Under the pieces are notes generated by a model. That model saw nothing but the letters and a program-made list of their open reading frames with translations, had not been told where the DNA came from and did not search any database. Below, one piece after another: positions 27,394-36,413 of a stretch of DNA of 64,000 nucleotides (the first letter of the stretch is position 1; each line of letters starts with the position of its first letter). Source of the DNA: Sphingobacterium athyrii (GTDB taxonomy: Bacteria; Bacteroidota; Bacteroidia; Sphingobacteriales; Sphingobacteriaceae); the NCBI RefSeq assembly GCF_003071065.1, contig NZ_QCXX01000007.1, positions 62,669-126,668 of the forward strand, read 5' to 3'. The translations under genes and the position numbers were made by a program.

Positions 27394-29796
27394 ATGGCAC
27401 AAAATGATTTCAAACTGGCTTGGCGTAAACTCTTAAAAAATAAGGGTTTCGCATTTTTGAATATTATTGGACTGACACTTGGTTTTACCGGTTTTATCCT
27501 TTCCTATCAATACATCAATCGGGAAACAAGCTTTGATAAATGGAATCAAAACTATAAGGAAATCTATCAAATTGGTCTGGAAGCCGAAGGTGCTTTTACG
27601 GACGAAACCTCTCCTTCCCTTGCTCCGTTGCTAAAACAGAATTTACCAGATATCGTCTATGCCGGCCGAAAAATGGTCTACAACTATGGTAGCTACCCCT
27701 TATTTGGGGAGAAGACTGTACTTATCAAAAATGCTGCATTAATTGATTCTTCTGCTGCCCGGATCTTTCAGGTAGAAAATGCCATCGGACCACTCTACAA
27801 AAACAAAGATCAAAAGGATGCGACCATGGTCAAAAGTCCTATTGCCGAACAGCTTTTCAAAAAGGAGGACCTAAATTTTGACAGCCCCCATTCCATTCCG
27901 TCTATGAGCCTTGATCTGGGTATGCGCGAGACGATTTATGGCACCATCAAAAAGCAAGGTCTTTCGATGATTGATTACGACCTTCTTTTTATCCGTGAAC
28001 CACAGGATCTCTTTGCTGAAAATAATCCTTTTTTATACCAGACTTTTATTCAGGTCAGACCGGGTACAGATATCGCTAAGTTGACCGATCAGATCAACAC
28101 AATCTACCATAAGGAAATCGCACCAAAAGATAAAATACGCTCTTCCGGTTATGCCAAAGGTAAGATCTACTTGGATCCATTGGCCAACCTGCACCTGCGA
28201 CCAAAAACCGGAAGCAACACCGCCTATCTCATCACATGGGTTATCGGTATTCTTTCCCTGTTGATCCTCCTGCTTGCATCCGCCAATTTCGCCAATATGA
28301 TTATGGCCCAAGCCGATCAACGCCTGAAAGAGCTCGCCCTTAAAAAAATATTGGGAAGTTCGCGTTGGGCCATCGTAAGGCAATTATTACTGGAAGTATT
28401 TATACTGACCAGCGCTGCGGCAGTATTGAGTTTCATTTCCTTGGCGCTTACCGGCAACATATTACAAAGATGGTTCAATGATGATCTGAGAAGTTATATT
28501 TTAAGTTCTGAAACCATTATCCAGCTCTGTGTCGCTGTTCTATTAACAACGATCCTATCCGCAATATACCCTGCCATCGTTCTTTCAGGTTTCAAATCCG
28601 TCAATCTGCTCAAAGGCGGATTATCCGCAATACTAAAAAAAGGAACATTCCGAAATGTCTTATTAACCTTTCAGATCAGCATGGCAATTTTGTTTATTTC
28701 TGGAATGCTGGTCATTCGGGGCCAGCTTCAGTACATGCAGCATACAGATAAAGGGTTTGAGCCGGCACAAGTGATCAATTTCAAGGGAGTGGGCATGTAT
28801 TACGACTCCAAAATTGATGGTTCTTTCCACCAGTTGAAACGGCGATTAGAAAATGATCCGAGCATTGCGGCAGTGGCTTCCGCAACAAATATCCCGGGAG
28901 AAGGGGAACAACCGCCCAAAATGGAGTTCTCCTATGCACAAAAGAATATTTCCTTTGCGCATGTCGGTATCGATCCAGGCTATTTCAAAACATTAAATAT
29001 CCCCAATCTACAAGGAAATAGCAATCTGTCCATGGATCAGTTGCTCCGTGATTCCCTTTCCAACTATGCGGTCATCAATGAATCTGCCGCTAAAAGTTTG
29101 GGGCTTTCAAATCCCATTGGCGCAAAAATCAGTGGCTGTGACGCAAATTTCGAAATCGTCGGCCTTGTCAAAGATAGTAAGGCCTATGGCTTTGAAAATG
29201 CTGTTCAACCTACCCTCTATTCGTTTAAAAATGAATGTGGGAGCATGCGCATTCAGACGACACTTATGGTGAAAACAAAACCCGGAATGGTTGATCGGGC
29301 AATTGAAACGGTCAAGGAAGAATGGGAGAAAAATACTACTGCCAAGGATTTGCCCTTAGACTATTCCTTTATGGATCAACAATATGCGTTACAGCACCAA
29401 AAACAACAGGAACTACAGATTGCTTTTAATAGTTTCGCAAGCCTTTCGGTTATTATCGCCGCGTTGGGCCTGTTCAGCATGGCCGCTTATCAGGCCGCAT
29501 TACGCAAGAAAGAAATGAGTATCCGAAAAGTACTCGGTGCCTCGGCACAGCTGCTCTTTGTCCAATTGAATAAACCCTTTTTCAGGCTATTTCTGATCGG
29601 TATCGGCATTGCCCTTCCCTTAGCTTATTTACTCATGGACAAATGGCTTTCCAATTTTGCATATCATGTCAATATACAGTGGTGGTCGTTTTTGATCCCG
29701 ATATTTTGCATATTTATCCTAATATTGATTTCCATTAGCTTCCAGTCGCTGAAAGTCGCCCGGACAAATCCGGTAGATAACCTGCGGGATGAATAG
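27394..29796 (+). CDS. ABC transporter permease, FtsX/MacB family (permease 11)
   Basis: An 800-residue permease, the only one directly linked to an ATPase gene (29851). The start MAQNDFKLAWRKLLKNKG aligns with the other paralogues. The first FtsX block is unusual: ANFANMIMAQADQRLKELALKKILGSSRWAI, with KKILG for RKVLG. The terminal block has RKKEMSIRKVLGASAQLL. The first periplasmic domain is the most different of the set (for example KDQKDATMVKSPIAEQLFKKEDLNFDSPHS). The tail is NPVDNLRDE. It is preceded by the best sigma-54 element of the window, placed so close that the message may be nearly leaderless. Confidence 0.93.
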   Translation: MAQNDFKLAWRKLLKNKGFAFLNIIGLTLGFTGFILSYQYINRETSFDKWNQNYKEIYQIGLEAEGAFTDETSPSLAPLLKQNLPDIVYAGRKMVYNYGSYPLFGEKTVLIKNAALIDSSAARIFQVENAIGPLYKNKDQKDATMVKSPIAEQLFKKEDLNFDSPHSIPSMSLDLGMRETIYGTIKKQGLSMIDYDLLFIREPQDLFAENNPFLYQTFIQVRPGTDIAKLTDQINTIYHKEIAPKDKIRSSGYAKGKIYLDPLANLHLRPKTGSNTAYLITWVIGILSLLILLLASANFANMIMAQADQRLKELALKKILGSSRWAIVRQLLLEVFILTSAAAVLSFISLALTGNILQRWFNDDLRSYILSSETIIQLCVAVLLTTILSAIYPAIVLSGFKSVNLLKGGLSAILKKGTFRNVLLTFQISMAILFISGMLVIRGQLQYMQHTDKGFEPAQVINFKGVGMYYDSKIDGSFHQLKRRLENDPSIAAVASATNIPGEGEQPPKMEFSYAQKNISFAHVGIDPGYFKTLNIPNLQGNSNLSMDQLLRDSLSNYAVINESAAKSLGLSNPIGAKISGCDANFEIVGLVKDSKAYGFENAVQPTLYSFKNECGSMRIQTTLMVKTKPGMVDRAIETVKEEWEKNTTAKDLPLDYSFMDQQYALQHQKQQELQIAFNSFASLSVIIAALGLFSMAAYQAALRKKEMSIRKVLGASAQLLFVQLNKPFFRLFLIGIGIALPLAYLLMDKWLSNFAYHVNIQWWSFLIPIFCIFILILISISFQSLKVARTNPVDNLRDE

Positions 29797-29850
29797 AACA
29801 AAGATTAATGAATAAGTAGAAATTAAAAGACAAAATCTCAATACTAGAAA

Positions 29851-30510
29851 ATGATACAATTAAAACATTTATTCAAGTGGTATAATGTAGGTGGTACACG
29901 CTCATTTGTGCTCAAAGATGTCAGTTTAGATATAGTAGAAGGTGATTTCATCTCCATCATGGGGCCTTCGGGTTCAGGAAAATCCACCCTGTTGAATATC
30001 ATCGGTATGCTGGACGAACCCGATGAAGGTGAATACATCTTTATGGATGAAAATGTATTGGAGATGAAAGCAAAAAAACGGACGCAACTGTACCAATCTC
30101 ATATTGGATACGTATTTCAAGCTTACCATTTATTGGATGAATTGACGGTATATGAAAATATAGAAACACCGTTGATCTATAAAGACATTTCCGGCAAAGA
30201 GCGAAAAGCCATTGTAGCCGATATGCTTGACCGTTTTGGCATTGTGGGAAAGAAAGATCTGTTTCCAGCTCAGCTATCCGGTGGACAGCAACAGATTGTC
30301 GGCATCGCACGCGCATTGGCCGGCTCTCCAAAACTCTTGTTGGCCGATGAACCTACGGGTAACCTCAATTCCAAGCAAGGCGAAGAGATCATGGAGCTGT
30401 TCAAACAATTGAATGATGACGGTGTCACGATCATACAAGTTACCCACTCCGAAAAAAATGCGGAGTACGGCAAAAGAATTGTCAATATGCTGGATGGGCA
30501 GCTCAAATAA
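29851..30510 (+). CDS. ABC transporter ATP-binding protein, LolD/MacB type
   Basis: A 219-residue ATPase with all motifs: Walker A GPSGSGKST (38-46), Q-loop glutamine 90 (YVFQ), signature LSGGQQQ (142-148), Walker B LLLADE with catalytic Glu167, and switch His199. Length and the DEPTGNLNS stretch fit the family that powers LolCDE and MacB permeases (mechanotransmission rather than pore transport). It is the only ABC ATPase in a region with eleven matching permeases. It starts 54 bp after permease 11 and is followed by a terminator, so it closes the run. It may energise several of the permeases; that is inference from copy number. Confidence 0.95.
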   Translation: MIQLKHLFKWYNVGGTRSFVLKDVSLDIVEGDFISIMGPSGSGKSTLLNIIGMLDEPDEGEYIFMDENVLEMKAKKRTQLYQSHIGYVFQAYHLLDELTVYENIETPLIYKDISGKERKAIVADMLDRFGIVGKKDLFPAQLSGGQQQIVGIARALAGSPKLLLADEPTGNLNSKQGEEIMELFKQLNDDGVTIIQVTHSEKNAEYGKRIVNMLDGQLK

Positions 30511-30533
30511 TTGTATGCCAATTTAACCTGAAT

Positions 30534-30573
30534 AATCCCTACTTGGTACATGAATTACTGTAGGGATTTTTTT
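30534..30573 (+). terminator. intrinsic terminator after the ATPase gene
   Basis: AATCCCTAC (30534-30542) pairs with GTAGGGATT (30560-30568) and is followed by a T run. It closes the permease-ATPase transcript. Confidence 0.8.
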
Positions 30574-30608
30574 GTATCCATTTCTCAATTCATTTTTTTA
30601 ACTTCGTT

Positions 30609-31460
30609 ATGATGAATGAGAGCGCGCTGAAATCGTTAATATTCCTGTTGGACGATACCGATCAACAGGTTATTCAGGAAGTGGAACATCAATTGAAAAG
30701 CCAAGGTCCTGAAATTGTCCCTTATTTGGAGAAATTCTGGGAATCCAGCTTCGATCCAAGAGTACAGGGGCGGCTGGAAAACATTATCCATGAAATTCAG
30801 TTTGAGCAGACCAAAAATGAGCTACAGATCTGGAATCTGAGCAATTCCTTCAATCTGTTAGAGGGACTTATCATCCTCAATAATTATCAGTACCCATCTT
30901 ATGAAGACCATAAAATCGTGTTGAAGATCGAAGATCTGAAAACAGAGGTGTGGCGCGGGCTACAATACGATATGAGTCCCCTGGAGAAGGTAAACCTATT
31001 GAATCACGTGCTATTTGGCTCCTTCGGTTTAGCTGGCAATACAAAAGATTATCACCATCCACAAAACTCTTATATCGGTCAGGTTTTGGACACGAAACAG
31101 GGAAACCCTCTGACCTTATCCTGTATCTATAGCATTATTGCACAAAAACTGGATATCCCGATCTATGGGATTAACCTGCCCAAGCATTTTATCTTGGCTT
31201 ACATGGATTCGGATGAGGAAGGAAATGAACATGTTTTGTTTTACATCAATGCATTTAACCGGGGGCAGATCATGCAAAAAAGTGATGTGAATTCGTTCCT
31301 GAAGCAGTTGAACTTAGGTCCTGAGCGAGAGTTTACTTATCCTTGCGACAATGTGACGATCATGAAGCGTGCCTTACGAAATCTGCTCTCGGCCTATGAA
31401 GCCAATGAAAGTGTAGGCAAGCAACAGGAAATCAGAGAACTGTTCGAATTGCTTGCCTGA
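30609..31460 (+). CDS. SirB1-like transglutaminase-fold protein
   Basis: A 283-residue cytoplasmic protein. An N-terminal helical repeat-like part (DDTDQQVIQEVEHQLKSQGPEIVPYLEKFWESS) precedes the Transglut_core2/SirB1 domain. That domain shows the features NLLNHVLFGSFGLAGN, then GNPLTLSCIYSIIAQKLDIPIYGINLPKHFILAY, including the conserved Cys and His of the transglutaminase-like core. The tail has short helical repeats. The family is common and conserved, but its role is not established. It begins after the ATPase terminator and marks the return to core genes. The downstream lipoprotein gene is convergent, only 16 bp away. Confidence 0.85.
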   Translation: MMNESALKSLIFLLDDTDQQVIQEVEHQLKSQGPEIVPYLEKFWESSFDPRVQGRLENIIHEIQFEQTKNELQIWNLSNSFNLLEGLIILNNYQYPSYEDHKIVLKIEDLKTEVWRGLQYDMSPLEKVNLLNHVLFGSFGLAGNTKDYHHPQNSYIGQVLDTKQGNPLTLSCIYSIIAQKLDIPIYGINLPKHFILAYMDSDEEGNEHVLFYINAFNRGQIMQKSDVNSFLKQLNLGPEREFTYPCDNVTIMKRALRNLLSAYEANESVGKQQEIRELFELLA

Positions 31461-31476
31461 TATATAAATTGACAAA

Positions 31477-32625
31477 CTAGAAATCAGTTCTTTCTCTGGC
31501 ATCCAAAAAGATATAATTTGGTATCAGTGTCCCATAATTTTTTGTCATTTCTGGTGTTGCATTCCCTTGATCCGTTAATTTAAAACGCGAGATTTTTCTT
31601 GTAGTCAAATCGGAGACGTAAAAGAATTCACCATTTTTAGTACGGTCATCAATGGCTATTCCCCAAGGTGCCTTCAACCCCGTATTTGTGCCACCGATTA
31701 CATAATCGGGGGCGATCGTTTTTTCGCCACTTCCGCTGAACAGCTCCTTCGGATTCTTAAAGAACAACACCTCTTCTCCCGCGGTAACCGCCAATAACGC
31801 CTTATTTGGTGCGTAAGACACGGCTCCCAAGCCTGTTTTTCCCTGTATATAGACTTTCATCGCCGGGGAGAAAGTATTCGAATTAACAATAGTATCCCGC
31901 GCTCTGTCGATCAGTTCCCGCTTAAGATTTGTATAAACGGCAAAACCGCTTCTATTATTAGCACCCTCCTCATCAAACCCGACCAACAACAATTTTTCAT
32001 TGGGATCACTCGTGTTACTTTGTAACAGCGTCACTGATGTCGGAACAATATCCCCCAGACTGATCTGTTTATCGATAATTTTGGAACCGCCCGTCGATCC
32101 GCCTTTTCCTTCCGGACGGCTTACCGCATATAACATATTATTGTTTGTCACTGCAAGTAGAAAATTGGTCAGAACAGATCCCGAATTACCATTTTGTTGC
32201 GCATAGGTATAATAAGCCAGTCCTTTGACGTTCGCAAAGCCCGTATAGCCAATAGCACTTGCATTTCCCGGAATCCCGTAAACGTCGTCCAGTGCAATAC
32301 GCTGGATAAAGGTATCCTGCGCGACGGTCCCTGAACTCGCCTGAAAAATTGATTTTGCATTAGGGTCAAAGATGACTGGCCCCCCGCCTTTTGCAGGAGA
32401 AAGATACTGATAGATATTATCCAAGCTATTGGTATCAGCAGGGTCCACAATAAAGAGATTTTTAATCGAAGAATTATTCGCCTGATAATTCTGAAAAGAA
32501 ATATACAATCTTGAAATAAGTGTTGCCTCTCCACGCTCAGGTTCATCATCTAATTTTTTACAGGAAGCAACGCCTATTAAACTGGCGAACAATACAATAA
32601 CACAGGTTTGAAATGAAAATTTCAT
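31477..32625 (-). CDS. lipoprotein, probable beta-propeller-like, function unknown
   Basis: A 382-residue protein with a lipoprotein signal peptide (MKFSFQTCVIVLFASLIGVASC, lipobox cysteine at residue 22 followed by KKLDDE). The rest is repeat-like and beta-rich. A segment near the end (APWGIAIDDRTKNGEFFYVSDLTTRKISRFKL) resembles a blade of an NHL or YncE-type propeller. It is likely anchored in the outer or inner membrane facing the periplasm. It is divergent from queH. Two overlapping -7-type boxes for its promoter (TATGTTTG and TAGATTTG on the minus strand, 32655-32670) lie upstream. Confidence 0.75.
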   Translation of the reverse strand: MKFSFQTCVIVLFASLIGVASCKKLDDEPERGEATLISRLYISFQNYQANNSSIKNLFIVDPADTNSLDNIYQYLSPAKGGGPVIFDPNAKSIFQASSGTVAQDTFIQRIALDDVYGIPGNASAIGYTGFANVKGLAYYTYAQQNGNSGSVLTNFLLAVTNNNMLYAVSRPEGKGGSTGGSKIIDKQISLGDIVPTSVTLLQSNTSDPNEKLLLVGFDEEGANNRSGFAVYTNLKRELIDRARDTIVNSNTFSPAMKVYIQGKTGLGAVSYAPNKALLAVTAGEEVLFFKNPKELFSGSGEKTIAPDYVIGGTNTGLKAPWGIAIDDRTKNGEFFYVSDLTTRKISRFKLTDQGNATPEMTKNYGTLIPNYIFLDARERTDF

Positions 32626-32801
32626 ATATTTTTATTATAAATAGCTTATTGCGTCAAACATACAAATCTACTAATATATGCAGAATATCAATGAATTTAT
32701 ATGATTCTTTTGGACATATAGTACGGGAACTCAAACGGAAATATTTGTCATTCCGCTACTTTTTGATTAAAATTGCCTTTGTTTTTGATATCATATACAT
32801 T

Positions 32802-33452
32802 ATGGAAAAGAAGGAATTTGTACGGGAGAAGTTGGCATTACCGGGAGAAGGCAAGAAATTGCTTTTACACTCCTGCTGTGCACCCTGTTCCGGAGAAGTC
32901 ATGGAAGCGTTGATTGCTTCAGATATCGATTTTACGATTTATTTTTACAATCCCAATATTCATCCACGCAAGGAATACGATCTGCGCAAAGATGAAAATA
33001 TCCGGTTTGCCGAAAAACACAATATCCCTTTTATTGATGCGGATTACGATGTGGACCATTGGTTTGACCTGGCTAAAGGCATGGAACAGGAGCCTGAACG
33101 GGGGATCCGTTGCACCATGTGCTTTGATATGCGTTTCGAGAAAACAGCAGAATATGCGGCGGCTAATGGCTTTGATGTGATCTCGAGTTCATTGGGTATT
33201 TCCCGCTGGAAAAACATGGAACAGATCAACGACTGTGGCCTACGTGCAGCCTCCCGTCATGAAGGTATGGAGTACTGGACATTCAACTGGCGCAAGAAAG
33301 GTGGTTCGGCACGGATGCTTGAAGTGTCCAAAAAAGAGAAGTTCTACATGCAGGAATACTGCGGTTGTGCCTATTCGCTACGTGACACCAACAAATGGCG
33401 CATGGCAAATGGACGCGAAAAAATAGAGTTAGGTAAAAATTATTATGAATAA
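32802..33452 (+). CDS. queH: epoxyqueuosine reductase QueH
   Basis: A 216-residue protein that reduces epoxyqueuosine to queuosine in tRNA wobble modification, replacing QueG. Cysteine motifs of the DUF208/QueH family are present: HSCCAPCSG (Cys25, Cys26, Cys29), then RCTMCFDMRFEKTAEYA, and QEYCGCAYS near the end. These hold the iron-sulfur cluster and a second metal site. The start at MEKKEFVREKL is preferred: an open frame extends 189 bp upstream but would overlap the divergent lipoprotein gene and adds no conserved sequence. The active-site pattern is complete. Monocistronic as far as can be seen. Confidence 0.92.
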   Translation: MEKKEFVREKLALPGEGKKLLLHSCCAPCSGEVMEALIASDIDFTIYFYNPNIHPRKEYDLRKDENIRFAEKHNIPFIDADYDVDHWFDLAKGMEQEPERGIRCTMCFDMRFEKTAEYAAANGFDVISSSLGISRWKNMEQINDCGLRAASRHEGMEYWTFNWRKKGGSARMLEVSKKEKFYMQEYCGCAYSLRDTNKWRMANGREKIELGKNYYE

Positions 33453-33503
33453 GTCGTGCCATGCGTATATATAAAGCGTTCGACCGGAATATTTAAAAAA
33501 ATA

Positions 33504-33536
33504 TTTCGATCCTAATGATTTTATACATACCTTTGC
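33504..33536 (+). promoter_or_regulatory. Bacteroidetes-type promoter before DUF177-rpmF
   Basis: TACCTTTGC (33528-33536) matches the -7 consensus TANNTTTGC exactly. A TTTC (33504-33507) 20 bp upstream is an approximate -33 box. Transcription would start shortly before the GTG at 33555. Confidence 0.6.
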
Positions 33537-33554
33537 AGGCTCAAATGCAAGATT

Positions 33555-34091
33555 GTGAAACATCTAAAACAATACAGAATTCCCTTTTCGGGACTCAACG
33601 CTGGAAAGCACAATTTTGAATTTGACATAAATAAAAAGTTCTTTGACTGCTACGAACATTCGATTGTAAAAGATGGCAATCTGAAAGCAGAAGTTGAATT
33701 GCAAAAACAGGAAAACCTGTTGATTTTGCATTTTGATATCCAAGGCGAGATTCAATTGACTTGTGATACCTGCTTGAAAGAGTTTATGTCACCGATTTCA
33801 ATTCAAGAACGGATATTGGTCAAATTCACGGATGAAGATTGGACAGACAACACGGAAGAAGTGTTGATCTTATCAAAAAGCGACCATGAGTTGGATATAG
33901 CTGAGTTATTGTACGAATACATCAATTTAGCTGTTCCCTATATCGTGAAATGTGAGGAGCAGGGAGAGGGCATAGCATGCGATCCTGAAATGCTGGCTTT
34001 GTTTACAAGCGAGCCGGATGCAGAGGAGCAAAAAGAAGAAGAAATTATCGACCCACGTTGGGAAGCATTGAGAAATATTAAAAATAACTAA
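33555..34091 (+). CDS. DUF177 (YceD-like) protein
   Basis: A 178-residue protein that starts with GTG (MKHLKQYRIPFSGLNAGKHNFEFDINKKFF). The conserved CDTCLKE segment (about residues 73-79) and a later pair of cysteines (KCEEQGEGIACDP) match the DUF177 family. In many bacteria this gene sits directly before rpmF and the fatty-acid genes, as here. Members have been linked to 23S rRNA accumulation and ribosome assembly. It ends 14 bp before rpmF, so co-transcription is expected. A strong TANNTTTGC promoter box lies just upstream. Confidence 0.9.
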   Translation: MKHLKQYRIPFSGLNAGKHNFEFDINKKFFDCYEHSIVKDGNLKAEVELQKQENLLILHFDIQGEIQLTCDTCLKEFMSPISIQERILVKFTDEDWTDNTEEVLILSKSDHELDIAELLYEYINLAVPYIVKCEEQGEGIACDPEMLALFTSEPDAEEQKEEEIIDPRWEALRNIKNN

Positions 34092-34105
34092 AACAAAAAT
34101 ACGAG

Positions 34106-34297
34106 ATGGCACATCCAAAACGTAAAACTTCTAAATCAAGAAGAGACAAAAGAAGAACACATTATAAAGCTGAAGCTCCTAGCTTGACAGTATGTAAAGA
34201 AACTGGCGCAGTTCATTTACCACACCGTGCATACACTGTAGACGGAAACTTGTACTACAACGGTAAATTGATCATTGAAAATACAGCTGTTGTCTAA
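34106..34297 (+). CDS. rpmF: 50S ribosomal protein L32
   Basis: A 63-residue basic protein with the L32 N-terminal signature MAHPKRKTSKSRRDKRR and the following TVCKETGAVHLPHRA stretch. Only one of the usual four zinc-binding cysteines remains (Cys in TVCKETG). This is therefore the zinc-free (C-minus) form, as often seen in Bacteroidetes. It lies between DUF177 and plsX, the classic order. A strong hairpin separates it from plsX, so L32 can be made in excess over the lipid enzymes. Confidence 0.97.
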   Translation: MAHPKRKTSKSRRDKRRTHYKAEAPSLTVCKETGAVHLPHRAYTVDGNLYYNGKLIIENTAVV

Positions 34298-34317
34298 GGT
34301 AAACCTTTCATAACACC

Positions 34318-34373
34318 AAAACATCCCAAACAAGCAATATTTTAGAAATTTGCTTTATTTTGGGATGTTTTTT
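34318..34373 (+). terminator. terminator or attenuator between rpmF and plsX
   Basis: AAAACATCCCAAA (34318-34330) pairs exactly with TTTGGGATGTTTT (34359-34371). An inner stem (AAGCAA with TTGCTT) and a T tract are also present. Some read-through would be needed if plsX lacks its own promoter. Confidence 0.85.
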
Positions 34374-34403
34374 GCGTATTATTGATTTACTAAATAATAA
34401 CGG

Positions 34404-35342
34404 ATGAAGATTGGTTTAGATATTTTAGGAGGAGATTATGCTCCTAAAGCAACGATAACAGGTGCGATTGAAGCACAAAAACAGCTTACTGGAGACCAAA
34501 AAATAGTCCTTTTTGGTAAAACTGAAGAGACGAAGCAATTAATCGATCAAGCCGGAGGAAATTCATCTGACTTTGAATATGTGGAAGCTCCAGAAGTCAT
34601 TGCAATGGGCGAACATCCAACCAAAGCGATAACTCAAAAACCCAACTCAAGTATTGCAAAGGGATTTGAATATTTAAAAAACAAAGAAATCGACTCATTC
34701 GCATCCGCTGGTAACACCGGAGCCATGCTTGTGGGATCGATGTTCAGCGTAAAAGCTATTCCAGGCGTATTGCGCCCAGCCATAGCATCAATTGTTCCAA
34801 AATTGAAATCAGGATTCGGACTCTTACTGGATGTCGGCGCAAACGCAGACTGTAAACCGGAGATGCTGAATCAATTTGCAATGTTGGGCAGCCTCTTTGC
34901 CGAGCATGTATTCAATGTATCCAATCCTAAAGTCGGATTATTGAACATCGGAGAAGAAGAAGAAAAAGGAAACATCCTGACAACCTCTACCTACCCCCTA
35001 CTTAAAGCCAACAACAAGATTAACTTTATCGGAAATGCAGAAGGCCGCGACCTGTTCAGTGACCATGCCGACGTATACGTCTGCGATGGATTTACGGGCA
35101 ATGTGGTCTTAAAACTTGCAGAATCATTTTATGTAGTGACCCTGAAAAAAGGTTTTAAAGATGATTTCTTCGATCGATTCAACTACGAGCAGTACGGCGG
35201 TAGTCCAATCTTAGGAGTCAATGCTCCTGTCATTATTGGTCATGGTATTTCAACACCGGAGGCCATTAAAAATATGGTTTTATTTTCAAGAGATATGATC
35301 GAGTCTAAATTCATTGACAGCATCAGATCTATTTTCAATTAA
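34404..35342 (+). CDS. plsX: phosphate acyltransferase PlsX
   Basis: A 312-residue enzyme that converts acyl-ACP to acyl-phosphate, feeding PlsY in phospholipid synthesis. The family start MKIGLDILGGDYAPKATITGAIEA is present, as are HPTKAITQKPNSSIAKG, SAGNTGAMLVGSMF and the C-terminal GAPVIIGHG-like stretch (here NAPVIIGHGISTPEAIKNM). Length fits the family. It is followed 6 bp later by fabH, giving the conserved plsX-fabH pair. It is expressed either by read-through from rpmF or from a promoter in the 30-bp gap, where none is clear. Confidence 0.97.
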   Translation: MKIGLDILGGDYAPKATITGAIEAQKQLTGDQKIVLFGKTEETKQLIDQAGGNSSDFEYVEAPEVIAMGEHPTKAITQKPNSSIAKGFEYLKNKEIDSFASAGNTGAMLVGSMFSVKAIPGVLRPAIASIVPKLKSGFGLLLDVGANADCKPEMLNQFAMLGSLFAEHVFNVSNPKVGLLNIGEEEEKGNILTTSTYPLLKANNKINFIGNAEGRDLFSDHADVYVCDGFTGNVVLKLAESFYVVTLKKGFKDDFFDRFNYEQYGGSPILGVNAPVIIGHGISTPEAIKNMVLFSRDMIESKFIDSIRSIFN

Positions 35343-35348
35343 GTATTT

Positions 35349-36338
35349 ATGTCAAAGATTCATGCCGCAATTACGGCTGTAAATGGTTACGTTCCGGATT
35401 ACATCCTCACCAACAAAGAGTTGGAAACAATGGTCGATACCAACGACGAGTGGATTGTATCACGAACAGGAATCAAAGAAAGACGCATCTTAAAGGGTGA
35501 AGGGCTTGCTACATCAGATCTTGCTGTACCTGCCGTTCAGGGTTTATTGAAAAAGAGAGGAATAGAAGCGACGGATATCGATTTAATTATCTTCTGTACC
35601 AGTACACCAGATATGTTGTTTCCGGCCACAGCAAATATTCTGGCCGATAAAATCGGAGCGACAAATGCGTGGGGATTCGATCTTCAGGCAGCTTGTTCAG
35701 GCTTCTTGTTCGGTCTAAATACCGGAACACAGTTTATCACCGCAGGCACACACAAAAAAGTGCTTGTCATCGGTGCAGATAAAATGTCATCGGTCATCAA
35801 TTATCAGGACCGCAATACCTGTATCCTTTTTGGTGATGGATGCGGTTGTGTGTTATTGGAACCGAATGAGGAAGGATTGGGTATACAGGATGCGATTTTG
35901 AAAACTGATGGTTCCGGTGGCCAGTACCTCAATATTAAAGGTGGTGGTTCATTAAATCCAGCCTCACATGCTACTGTTGACGCAGGATTACATTATGCCT
36001 ACCAAGAAGGCCGTACAGTATTCAAATTTGCTGTGACCAATATGGCGGACGTAGCGCATGAAGTGATGGAAAAAAACAACTTGAAATCAGAAGATATCGC
36101 CTGGTTGGTACCTCATCAGGCCAATAAACGTATCATTGATGCGACGGCCGAACGTGTAGGTCTTCCAGACGAAAAAGTGATGGTAAACATCCAAAAATAC
36201 GGTAATACCACCAGTGGGACAATCCCACTATGCCTATGGGAATGGGAATCTCAATTGAAAAAAGGAGATAACCTGATCCTTGCCGCTTTCGGCGGTGGTT
36301 TCACCTGGGGATCCATCTATTTAAAATGGGCGTATTAA
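35349..36338 (+). CDS. fabH: 3-oxoacyl-[acyl-carrier-protein] synthase III
   Basis: A 329-residue KAS III that condenses an acyl-CoA starter with malonyl-ACP to begin fatty-acid synthesis. The catalytic triad is complete: Cys116 (QAACSGFLFG), His256 (VPHQANKRI) and Asn286 (KYGNTTSGT). The C-terminal GGGFTWGS is typical. It forms a unit with plsX directly upstream. The downstream accBC genes have their own promoter box. Confidence 0.97.
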   Translation: MSKIHAAITAVNGYVPDYILTNKELETMVDTNDEWIVSRTGIKERRILKGEGLATSDLAVPAVQGLLKKRGIEATDIDLIIFCTSTPDMLFPATANILADKIGATNAWGFDLQAACSGFLFGLNTGTQFITAGTHKKVLVIGADKMSSVINYQDRNTCILFGDGCGCVLLEPNEEGLGIQDAILKTDGSGGQYLNIKGGGSLNPASHATVDAGLHYAYQEGRTVFKFAVTNMADVAHEVMEKNNLKSEDIAWLVPHQANKRIIDATAERVGLPDEKVMVNIQKYGNTTSGTIPLCLWEWESQLKKGDNLILAAFGGGFTWGSIYLKWAY

Positions 36339-36371
36339 TTGTCCATTTTATGGTATAATTTATTACTTTTG
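36339..36371 (+). promoter_or_regulatory. Bacteroidetes-type promoter before accB
   Basis: TACTTTTG (36364-36371) fits the -7 box TANNTTTG. TTG (36339-36341) lies 22 bp upstream at -33 position. The predicted leader to accB is about 35 nt. Confidence 0.5.
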
Positions 36372-36413
36372 ACAGTTAGAATTTTTTAAGAAACAAACAA
36401 AACCTAGAATACT

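Noticed and set aside
32613..32801. N-terminal extension of queH
   Set aside because: The extra 63 codons overlap the divergent lipoprotein gene's start and the intergenic promoter region; the conserved protein begins at 32802.
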